A DNA stretch of 6,140 bases from DATKMP01 sp035541775. Its GTDB lineage: Bacteria; Bacteroidota; Ignavibacteria; UBA10030. Location: positions 1-6,140 of the forward strand of contig DATKMP010000132.1 of the NCBI GenBank assembly GCA_035541775.1, in the 5' to 3' direction. Shown here piece after piece: positions 1-5,610 of the stretch (positions are counted from its first letter, which is position 1; each line of letters begins with the position of its first letter). The translations under genes and the position numbers were made by a program. Below the pieces are notes generated by a model. The model ran no database searches, was not told the origin of the DNA, and saw only the letters and a program-made list of their open reading frames with translations.

Positions 1-1559
1 TCATCGCCGCGAATCGCAGCTTTCAACAATCCTTTTGCATCCGCGGCATTGGAGGGAAATGCAATTCGCAATCCGGGAATGTGCGCAAAAAATGCCTCGA
101 TGTTTTGACTGTGATAAATGCCGCCGTGGATATATCCGCCAACCGGTACGCGAATCACCACCGAACACGGCCACACACCGTTGGATCGATACCGCACCAC
201 CGCAAGCTCATCGCGGATTTGCATGAACGCAGGCCAAATATAATCGCCAAATTGAATTTCCGGAACCGGCTTCCATCCTTTCAACGCCATGCCGATAGCG
301 ACGCCAATGATGCTTGCTTCCGCCAGTGGCGAATTGAATGCCCGTTCCATTCCATAGCTCGTGGATAATCCTTTTGTCGCCGTGAACACACCGCCTTTGC
401 GATCGGCAATATCTTCACCGAAGACAATCATTTTTTCATTGCGCCGCATTTCTTCATGCAAAGCATGATTGATGGCATCGACAAAAACAATTTTATCGCC
501 CGAATGTTCCGGTTCGATAAAATTTTCCGACGGAACGGCATGCGCTTTTCCGAACAAATGTTCGGCGACAAATTCCGGATTCGGCAACGGACGGCTTTCG
601 GCCCAGTCCGCCGCTTCTTCAATTTCCTGTTTTCCTTCATTCTGAATTTCTTCGAGTTCTTTTTCTGCCAGAAATTCATTGTCCAATAAATATTGTTTCA
701 ACAACAAAATCGGATCGCGTTTTTTTTCTGACTCCAATTCTTTTTCATCACGATACTTTCGTTGATCATCCGATGAAGAATGCGGCAGCAAGCGAACCAC
801 ATGCGCAACCACAAGCGCCGGTCCTTTTCCCGAGCGAATATATTCCACCGCTTTTTTCGTAGCGCCATACGCGTCGAGAACATGAACGCCGTTGCATTCA
901 AATCGTGCAAGTCCCGAAAATCCTTTCGTCACTTCATACACCGAGCCGCCGGCAGTCTGTAATTCGACCGGAACGGAAATTGCATATTTATTATCTTCGA
1001 TAAAAAACAAAACAGGCAGCGATTCGCGCGCTGCCCAATTCACGGCTTCAAAAAATTCGCCCTCGCTCGTCGTCCCTTCGCCGGACGACACATACACAAC
1101 CTCATCCGTGCGCTCTTTTTTTGCAGCAAGAGCCACTCCGACAGCTTGTAAAAATTGTGTCCCCGTCGGGCTGGATTGGCTTACGATGTGCAAATCTTTG
1201 TTGCTAAAATGCCCCGGCATTTGCCTCGCGCCTGTCGCCGGATCTTCGGCACGATGCAGCGCTGCAAGAAATAAATCTTTCGGCGTCACGCCCCATTGCA
1301 GAACGAACGCTTCATCGCGATAGTACGGAAACGCCCAGTCGTGTCCCGGCTTCAACGCCATCGCAGCCGCAACCTGCGCCGCTTCATGACCGGAGCCGCC
1401 GATGTGGAAAAAACTTTTTCCCTGTTTCAGCAATCGCAATTGTTTGTCGTCTATTAAGCGAGCCAACAGCATCCACCGGTACGCTTGCACAAGGTCGGAC
1501 TTTCTTAGGCCGTGCAATTTTAATTCTTCCGGGGCTACCATTACATGCGGTTCATTCAT
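1..1559 (-). CDS. Fused alpha/beta E1 of a 2-oxo acid dehydrogenase complex (C-terminus cut off by window edge)
   Basis: This thiamine-diphosphate enzyme would decarboxylate a 2-oxo acid and transfer the acyl group to lipoyl-E2. It starts with ATG at 1559, overlapping the lipB stop as ATGA, and stays open for 519 codons to the left edge. The alpha half (about residues 15-290) has a substrate/cofactor region with PYYRDE (78-83) and MPGHFSN (114-120), and a diphosphate-binding motif SSGEGTTSEGEFFEAVNWA (158-176) ending in EDNKYAIS (188-195). The usual GDG reads GEG here. After a charged linker (about 290-355), the beta half starts near K356 (KIVFVDAINHAL) and includes FGEDIADRKGG, PLAEASIIG and the conserved YHSQ with His483. 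Separate alpha and beta chains of about 330 residues each are common; here they are one polypeptide, so roughly 140-180 residues are probably missing. Substrate is uncertain: branched-chain 2-oxo acids or pyruvate. Neighbours lpd and lipB support the complex. Confidence 0.93.
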   Translation of the reverse strand, partial: MNEPHVMVAPEELKLHGLRKSDLVQAYRWMLLARLIDDKQLRLLKQGKSFFHIGGSGHEAAQVAAAMALKPGHDWAFPYYRDEAFVLQWGVTPKDLFLAALHRAEDPATGARQMPGHFSNKDLHIVSQSSPTGTQFLQAVGVALAAKKERTDEVVYVSSGEGTTSEGEFFEAVNWAARESLPVLFFIEDNKYAISVPVELQTAGGSVYEVTKGFSGLARFECNGVHVLDAYGATKKAVEYIRSGKGPALVVAHVVRLLPHSSSDDQRKYRDEKELESEKKRDPILLLKQYLLDNEFLAEKELEEIQNEGKQEIEEAADWAESRPLPNPEFVAEHLFGKAHAVPSENFIEPEHSGDKIVFVDAINHALHEEMRRNEKMIVFGEDIADRKGGVFTATKGLSTSYGMERAFNSPLAEASIIGVAIGMALKGWKPVPEIQFGDYIWPAFMQIRDELAVVRYRSNGVWPCSVVIRVPVGGYIHGGIYHSQNIEAFFAHIPGLRIAFPSNAADAKGLLKAAIRGD

Positions 1560-2284
1560 TTCAACATCTTCCCGATTGTCTCAACCGATGAACGTTGAAT
1601 CTCTTGCTCCATCAAGAATTCTAATTCGGTTTTTGCAATTTGTTTTTGTTCGCAGTCGAACACACGGCAAAAGTTTTTTATGATGACGGGATGAATTTCT
1701 TCCATCGATATCGTTCGGCCGAAAATTTTCTGCATCGACGTGACACCTTTATGAAAAATTCCGCACGGAATAATTCGTCCGAATCGGCTTAAATCGGTAT
1801 TGACATTCAGTGCAAAGCCGTGCATCGTAATCCATTTACTCACCTTTACGCCAATAGCAGCAATCTTTTCCCCATCCACCCACACGCCGGTCATTCCTTC
1901 TTCGCGTCCGGCTTGAATTTTAAAATCTGCCAGTGAACGAATAATCATTTCCTCGATGTTGCGAAGATACCAATGAATGTCCGGTTTGTATTGCTGGAGA
2001 TCGAGAATCGGATAACCGACGATTTGTCCCGGGCCGTGATATGTTACATCGCCGCCGCGGTCGATGTGAAAGAAATCTGTATCGCTTGCGCGTAATTCTT
2101 CTTCCGACGCAAGTACGTGATTATCGTCGCCGCTTTTGCCGAGCGTGTACACATGATTGTGTTCGGTCAGCAGAAACAGGTCAGATATTTTTTGATCGGC
2201 ACGCATCTGCCACAATTGTTTTTGCAGCGCCCATGCATCCGCATAACGGGTTCGTCCAAGATCAACTATAAGAAGCGAGTTCAA
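1556..2284 (-). CDS. lipB: Octanoyl-[acyl-carrier-protein]:protein N-octanoyltransferase
   Basis: LipB moves octanoate from acyl carrier protein to the target lysine of lipoyl domains (E2 subunits, GcvH); LipA then inserts sulfur to make lipoate. The 242-residue protein shows the family core: DLGRTRYADAWALQ near the start (8-21), RGGDVTYHGPGQIVGYPILDL (76-96) with His83, GEKIAAIGVKVSKW (138-151) whose Lys140 matches the catalytic lysine, and IIPCGI (171-176) whose Cys174 matches the acyl-thioester cysteine. All key residues are present. The C-terminal tail after about residue 205 is somewhat longer than in E. coli LipB and charged. No ATG gives a full-length protein: the start is TTG at 2284, because the next in-frame ATG (residue 27) would remove the conserved N-terminal block. 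An AAGGA lies 14 bases upstream, over the lpd stop. The stop overlaps the E1 start as ATGA, suggesting coupled translation. Confidence 0.95.
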   Translation of the reverse strand: MNSLLIVDLGRTRYADAWALQKQLWQMRADQKISDLFLLTEHNHVYTLGKSGDDNHVLASEEELRASDTDFFHIDRGGDVTYHGPGQIVGYPILDLQQYKPDIHWYLRNIEEMIIRSLADFKIQAGREEGMTGVWVDGEKIAAIGVKVSKWITMHGFALNVNTDLSRFGRIIPCGIFHKGVTSMQKIFGRTISMEEIHPVIIKNFCRVFDCEQKQIAKTELEFLMEQEIQRSSVETIGKMLK

Positions 2285-2298
2285 AAATATTTTCTTAA

Positions 2299-2303
2299 TC
2301 CTT
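2299..2303 (-). promoter_or_regulatory. Ribosome binding site of lipB overlapping the lpd stop codon
   Basis: AAGGA begins inside the lpd TAA stop and lies 14 bases before the lipB TTG codon. That spacing is longer than usual (about 5-10). An ATA codon in the same frame (2290-2288) would sit at an ideal 8 bases but ATA is an extremely rare start, so TTG is preferred. Termination of lpd at this site could feed ribosomes directly to lipB. Confidence 0.45.
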
Positions 2304-3696
2304 AAATGTGAATGGCCGCATCAAAGGCCTGCCCTGCCGCTTCCATCACGGCTTCGGAAAGCGTCGGGTGCGCATGCATGGTACTGTGCAATTCTTCCCA
2401 TGTTGTTTCGAGCGCTTTTGCCATGCCAAGTTCGGCGATCATCTCTGTCGCTTCCGATCCGAGAATGTGCGCGCCGAGAAGTTCGCCATATTTTTCATCG
2501 AAGATCAACTTGACCATGCCTTCGCCCTCACCAATCGCCATTGCTTTGCCGAGCGGGCGAAACGGAAATCTTCCGATTTTTATTTTATATCCTTTTGCGA
2601 TTGCCGCTTCTTCGGTCAAACCGACGCTCGCAACCTGCGGCTGACAGTACGTGCAGCCGGGAACATTCGATTTATCGATTCCATGTTTCGCCTTACCTGC
2701 AATGTGTTCGACAGCAACCATGCCTTCATGCGATGCAACGTGCGCAAGCAGCGGCGGCCCGGCAACATCACCGATGGCATAAATACCATCGACATTGGTT
2801 TTGCCGAATTCATTCACCGCAATAAATCCCTTTTCAACTTTCACACCGGCGGCTTCCAATCCAAGATTTTCCGTATTTGCCTGAACGCCGATTGCCATCA
2901 ACGCAACATCGGCAACAATATCTTTCTTCCCATCGGCACCTGAAACCGCAACCGTCACCTGCTCATCGACTTTCACACTTTCGACTTTCGTTCCAGTGAG
3001 AATATCGATGCCGGATTTTTTTAAACTGCCTTCCAGTGTCTTGGTAATTTCTTTATCTTCCACCGGCAGAATGTTCGGCATCATTTCCACGACCGTTACT
3101 TTAGTGCCGAACGAATTATAAAAATATGCAAACTCGATTCCAATTGCGCCGCCGCCGATGACAATCAATGACTTCGGCTGTTCAGGCAACGTCATCGCTT
3201 CAGTGCTCGTAATAATTTTTTTCTTGTCGATGGTGACGCCGGGAATTGATCGGGGCCTTGCACCGGTCGAAAGAATAATGTTTTTCGATTTAATCGTCTC
3301 GGTGACTTTTCCATCTTTTAAAACTTCAATCGAATTTTTGCCGGTCAGTTTTGCCGTTCCTGCAATCACTTCGATTTTATTTTTCTTCATCAAATATTCC
3401 ACGCCTTTGGAAATGCGGTCTGCAACACCACGGCTGCGCGAAATAATTTTCGAAAAATCGTAACTCAATCCTGTATGCGTAATACCGAACTCGGAAGATT
3501 TTTTGAACGCGTTATACATTTCTGCGCTTTTTAACAGCGCTTTGGACGGGATGCACCCCCAGTTCAAACACACGCCGCCTAATTTATCGCGTTCCACTAA
3601 TCCAACTTTCAATCCCAGCTGTGCCGCACGAATCGCTGCGACATATCCGCCCGGCCCTGCGCCGACAACGGTTACATCAAACTGTCGTTCTGCCAT
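2302..3696 (-). CDS. lpd: Dihydrolipoamide dehydrogenase (E3)
   Basis: E3 is a cytoplasmic FAD flavoprotein that reoxidises dihydrolipoamide on E2 (or GcvH) and passes electrons to NAD+. The 464-residue length is typical. The N-terminal FAD-binding loop is VVGAGPGGYVA (10-20); the redox-active disulfide motif GGVCLNWGCIPSK (40-52) keeps Cys43 and Cys48. The NAD-binding Rossmann motif VIGGGAIGIEFAY is at 179-191 with an acidic residue, Glu204, at the end of the next strand, fitting NAD+ preference. The second FAD motif YAIGDVAG is at 306-313. The C-terminal dimerisation domain ends with HAHPTLSEA, giving the catalytic pair His443 and Glu448. ATG at 3696 is preceded by GAGAGG at 7 bases. It is the first gene of the minus-strand unit lpd-lipB-E1 and lies 17 bases before lipB. 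A role in the glycine cleavage system as well is possible, as many genomes share one E3. Confidence 0.97.
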   Translation of the reverse strand: MAERQFDVTVVGAGPGGYVAAIRAAQLGLKVGLVERDKLGGVCLNWGCIPSKALLKSAEMYNAFKKSSEFGITHTGLSYDFSKIISRSRGVADRISKGVEYLMKKNKIEVIAGTAKLTGKNSIEVLKDGKVTETIKSKNIILSTGARPRSIPGVTIDKKKIITSTEAMTLPEQPKSLIVIGGGAIGIEFAYFYNSFGTKVTVVEMMPNILPVEDKEITKTLEGSLKKSGIDILTGTKVESVKVDEQVTVAVSGADGKKDIVADVALMAIGVQANTENLGLEAAGVKVEKGFIAVNEFGKTNVDGIYAIGDVAGPPLLAHVASHEGMVAVEHIAGKAKHGIDKSNVPGCTYCQPQVASVGLTEEAAIAKGYKIKIGRFPFRPLGKAMAIGEGEGMVKLIFDEKYGELLGAHILGSEATEMIAELGMAKALETTWEELHSTMHAHPTLSEAVMEAAGQAFDAAIHI

Positions 3697-3703
3697 TTTC
3701 CTG

Positions 3704-3709
3704 CCTCTC
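3704..3709 (-). promoter_or_regulatory. Ribosome binding site of lpd
   Basis: GAGAGG stands 7 bases before the lpd ATG, a standard purine-rich Shine-Dalgarno sequence with good spacing. A second AGGA closer to the ATG is too near to be used. This supports ATG at 3696 as the true start. Confidence 0.7.
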
Positions 3710-3737
3710 TGATTTTTTTATCGTTATCATTTTCTGA

Positions 3738-3766
3738 AATATACTTAGAACGGTTCCGAAATACAA
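3738..3766 (-). promoter_or_regulatory. Candidate promoter of the lpd-lipB-E1 operon
   Basis: On the minus strand TTGTAT (3766-3761) and TATATT (3743-3738) are separated by exactly 17 bases. The -10 matches TATAAT at five of six positions; the -35 keeps TTG. The site also resembles the Bacteroidota-type signal, with TATATTTC close to TAnnTTTG and a TTG near -33. Transcription would begin near 3731, leaving a leader of about 35 bases before the lpd ATG. Assigned from sequence resemblance only. Confidence 0.5.
3748..3756. repeat. Short dyad GAAC-G-GTTC inside the lpd promoter spacer
   Basis: GAACGGTTC has four-base arms around one central base and lies between the candidate -35 and -10 boxes of lpd, where a repressor could block polymerase. 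The arms are short, and overlapping pairings are possible (GGTTC at 3752-3756 with GAACC at 3768-3772). It may be chance; no known operator is recognised. Confidence 0.25.
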
Positions 3767-3797
3767 CGAACCTGCGTCATTCCTGCCACTATTTGAA

Positions 3798-3810
3798 CGC
3801 CGGAACGGCG
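3798..3810. repeat. GC-rich inverted repeat CGCCG-GAA-CGGCG
   Basis: A perfect five-base-pair stem with a three-base loop in the middle of the divergent region. Neither strand continues into a run of T, so it is not a rho-independent terminator. It directly precedes the palindrome GCATGC (3810-3815). It could be a protein-binding dyad or chance in GC-rich sequence. Confidence 0.35.
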
Positions 3811-3863
3811 CATGCAAGTTCCATAAATAATTTTTAAGAAACGAAAATAATCCGCATGAGTCA

Positions 3864-3892
3864 TTGATTCTTTTTCACTTTTCAGGTAAGTT
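3864..3892 (+). promoter_or_regulatory. Weak candidate promoter of smpB
   Basis: TTGATT (3864-3869) and TAAGTT (3887-3892) are exactly 17 bases apart. The -35 is acceptable, but the -10 keeps only T, A and the final T. Transcription would start near 3899, giving a leader of only about ten bases, which agrees with the weak ribosome binding site before smpB. TAAGTTG also loosely resembles the Bacteroidota TAnnTTTG element. Tentative. Confidence 0.3.
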
Positions 3893-3910
3893 GAATAGAG
3901 AAAATACAGG

Positions 3911-4372
3911 ATGACGGAGCCAAAACAGCGAGTAACTATTTCCAACCGGAAAGCGCGGCATGAATATTTCATCGTCGAAGCTTTCGAAGCCGGCATTATG
4001 CTCACCGGTACGGAAATTAAATCGATTCGCGCCGGCAACGCCAACTTGCAGGATAGTTACGCGGAAATTCGGAACGGCGAAGTGTGGCTCGAAGAGATGC
4101 ACATCAGCCCGTACGAACATGGGAGTATTTACAATCATGATCCGCGGCGAAAACGAAAATTATTGTTGAACAAAAAAGAAATCCGAAAACTGCTCGCGAA
4201 GACGAGAGAAAAAGGATTTACGCTTGTTCCACTGTCGGTGTATTTTAAAGGACCGTACGCAAAAGTGGAATTAGCAATTGCCCAAGGCAAAAAGAGTTAC
4301 GACAAACGCGAGGCAATTGCCAAGCGCGATGCAGAACGAGAAATGGCACGGCATAGAAGGAGTAAAATTTAA
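3911..4372 (+). CDS. smpB: SsrA (tmRNA)-binding protein SmpB
   Basis: SmpB binds the tRNA-like part of tmRNA and delivers it to ribosomes stalled on mRNA without a stop codon, so the nascent peptide is tagged for degradation. The 153-residue length is typical. The beta-barrel core is well kept: NRKARHEYFI (12-21), LTGTEIKSIRAGNANLQDSYA (31-51), GEVWLEEMHISPYE (56-69), NHDPRRKRKLLL (75-86) and AKVELAIAQGKKSYDKREA (117-135). The basic C-terminal tail (from about 131, DKREAIAKRDAEREMARHRR) is the part that enters the mRNA channel. ATG at 3911 is the first start after an in-frame TAG at 3896-3898, so the N-terminus is secure, although the Shine-Dalgarno is weak (AGAG about ten bases away; AGG touches the ATG). 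No ssrA gene was recognised in the window. It is first in the plus-strand group; tyrS follows after three bases in the same frame. Confidence 0.97.
   Translation: MTEPKQRVTISNRKARHEYFIVEAFEAGIMLTGTEIKSIRAGNANLQDSYAEIRNGEVWLEEMHISPYEHGSIYNHDPRRKRKLLLNKKEIRKLLAKTREKGFTLVPLSVYFKGPYAKVELAIAQGKKSYDKREAIAKRDAEREMARHRRSKI
4357..4362 (+). promoter_or_regulatory. Ribosome binding site of tyrS within the end of smpB
   Basis: AAGGAG lies in the last codons of smpB, 13 bases before the tyrS TTG at 4376. It is strong but further away than usual. The next in-frame ATG (4400) has no purine-rich sequence before it, so this site decides for the TTG start. Confidence 0.5.
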
Positions 4373-4375
4373 GAA

Positions 4376-5581
4376 TTGTTTCCAACACTCAACGAACAGA
4401 TGGATGTGATCAAGCGCGGCGCTTCGGAAATTATTCCCGAAGAAGATCTCGTCCGCAAGCTCGAACGTTCCATCAAACAAGACAAACCGCTTAACATCAA
4501 ACTTGGATGCGACCCAAGCCGGCCGGATTTGCATCTGGGACATTCGGTCGTCCTTCGCAAACTCAGACAATTTCAAGACCTCGGTCATCAAGCCATTCTC
4601 ATCATCGGCGATTTTACCGGAATGATCGGCGATCCGTCCGGCAAAAGCAAAACGCGCCCCGCTCTTTCGCTCGAAGAAACTCGCCAGCACGGGCAATCGT
4701 ACTTCGAGCAGGCGACAAAAATTCTGAGCGCGCGCAGCATTCAAATCGTTTATAATTCGGATTGGCTCGGCAAGATGAGTTTCGCCGATGTCATTCGTCT
4801 TGCAAGCAAATATACTGTTGCACGGATGTTAGAGCGCGATGAATTCAACGCACGCTTCAAAGCCGGTGAACCCATCAGCGTGCATGAGTTTCTCTATCCG
4901 TTAGCGCAGGCAATGGATTCTGTTGCTATTAAAGCGGATGTGGAATTAGGCGGCACCGATCAGAAATTTAATTTGCTTGTCGGGCGCGATATTCAGCGCG
5001 AGTACGGTTTAGAACCGCAAATTGCGTTGACGATGCCGATCCTTGTCGGCACCGATGGCGCCGATAAGATGAGCAAGTCGCTCGATAATTATATCGGCAT
5101 CGATGAATCCCCGAAAGAAATGTACGGCAAAACGCTGAGCATTCCCGATGCGCTCATTTATTCCTACTTTGAACTTGCCACCGATGTTCCCAAAAACGAA
5201 TTACTGGAAGTAAAACAAATTTTGGAAAATCCACAAACCAATCCGCGCGATACCAAGCGCCGGTTAGCGCGTACCGTGGTGCGGATGTACCATTCTTCCG
5301 AAGCAGCGCAGCAAGCCGAAGAAGAATTCGACAAAATTTTTATAGAAAAAAGTGTTCCCGATAACATCGAGGAATACCAGCAGCAACCCGGCATGAACAT
5401 CGCCACCCTGATGATCGAAGCAAAGCTTGTCGCCTCTAAAGGCGAAGCGCGCCGTCTCATCGAACAGGGCGGCGTGAGCATCGACGGCGAACGAGTGTCC
5501 GATATCAATCTGGCTGTGCCGGAGAAGGACGAATTCATCCTGAAAGTCGGCAAGCGCCGATTCCTTAAAGTTAAACGATAA
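4376..5581 (+). CDS. tyrS: Tyrosyl-tRNA synthetase, type 2
   Basis: This class I synthetase activates tyrosine with ATP and charges tRNA-Tyr. The 401-residue length and motif spelling fit the type-2 (TyrZ-like) branch rather than the E. coli type. The ATP-binding HIGH motif reads HLGH (53-56) after LGCDPSRPDL (43-52); IGDFTGMIGDPSGKSKTRP (77-95) follows; the tyrosine pocket includes EFLYPLAQAMDS (171-182) and GGTDQKFN (192-199); the KMSKS loop is exact (231-235). A C-terminal S4-like RNA-binding domain spans about 340-400 (SKGEARRLIEQGGVSIDG at 354-371). Start is TTG at 4376, just after the smpB stop (TAA-GAA-TTG, same frame); an ATG at codon 9 is the alternative and would still leave the catalytic domain intact. 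No T-box leader is possible in a three-base gap. No damage or missing residue is seen. Confidence 0.96.
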   Translation: MFPTLNEQMDVIKRGASEIIPEEDLVRKLERSIKQDKPLNIKLGCDPSRPDLHLGHSVVLRKLRQFQDLGHQAILIIGDFTGMIGDPSGKSKTRPALSLEETRQHGQSYFEQATKILSARSIQIVYNSDWLGKMSFADVIRLASKYTVARMLERDEFNARFKAGEPISVHEFLYPLAQAMDSVAIKADVELGGTDQKFNLLVGRDIQREYGLEPQIALTMPILVGTDGADKMSKSLDNYIGIDESPKEMYGKTLSIPDALIYSYFELATDVPKNELLEVKQILENPQTNPRDTKRRLARTVVRMYHSSEAAQQAEEEFDKIFIEKSVPDNIEEYQQQPGMNIATLMIEAKLVASKGEARRLIEQGGVSIDGERVSDINLAVPEKDEFILKVGKRRFLKVKR

Positions 5582-5598
5582 CATTCATATTTTAATTT

Positions 5599-5602
5599 GG
5601 AG
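5599..5602 (+). promoter_or_regulatory. Ribosome binding site of the arginine decarboxylase gene
   Basis: GGAG stands 8 bases before GTG at 5611, in the 29-base gap after tyrS. The internal ATG at 5629 has no comparable signal, so this site favours the GTG start. Confidence 0.6.
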
Positions 5603-5610
5603 TTAAAGCA

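Larger units (their letters stand above)
3697..3910. other. Divergent intergenic region between lpd and smpB
   Basis: This is the only sizeable non-coding stretch in the window (214 bases) and lies between the starts of two divergent gene groups. It is AT-rich near both genes and more GC-rich in the middle. It contains the candidate lpd promoter with its dyad, a GC-rich inverted repeat at 3798-3810, and a weaker candidate smpB promoter. ORFs reading through it on the minus strand (for example 3745-4044) cross into the antisense of smpB and match nothing recognisable. No tRNA, tmRNA or riboswitch was recognised. Confidence 0.8.

Noticed and set aside
892..1323. Plus-strand 143-codon open frame opposite the E1 gene
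   Set aside because: It is antisense to the conserved thiamine-diphosphate region of E1 and its translation resembles no family; a codon-composition shadow.
2308..2943. Plus-strand 211-codon open frame opposite lpd
   Set aside because: It is entirely antisense to a complete, motif-rich lpd gene, its translation is Cys/Phe/Arg-rich with no recognisable domain, and it lacks a credible start context.
3798..3810. Inverted repeat considered as a rho-independent terminator
   Set aside because: Five-base-pair stem with no T-run on either side, and it lies between two gene starts where no terminator is needed.
3745..4138. Minus-strand open frames reaching from smpB into the divergent region as a possible small gene before lpd
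   Set aside because: Both frames are mostly antisense to the conserved smpB core, match no family, and one would run over the candidate lpd promoter.
4370..4376. Possible frameshift or broken smpB-tyrS fusion gene
   Set aside because: Both proteins are full-length for their families and a strong Shine-Dalgarno precedes tyrS, so these are two intact genes that happen to share a frame.
4271..4744. Minus-strand 157-codon open frame across the smpB-tyrS junction
   Set aside because: It is antisense to both conserved genes, including the TyrRS HIGH region, with no domain in its translation.
5582..5610. tyrS-decarboxylase gap considered for a terminator or separate promoter
   Set aside because: The 29 bases hold no hairpin and no convincing -35/-10 pair, only a Shine-Dalgarno sequence.
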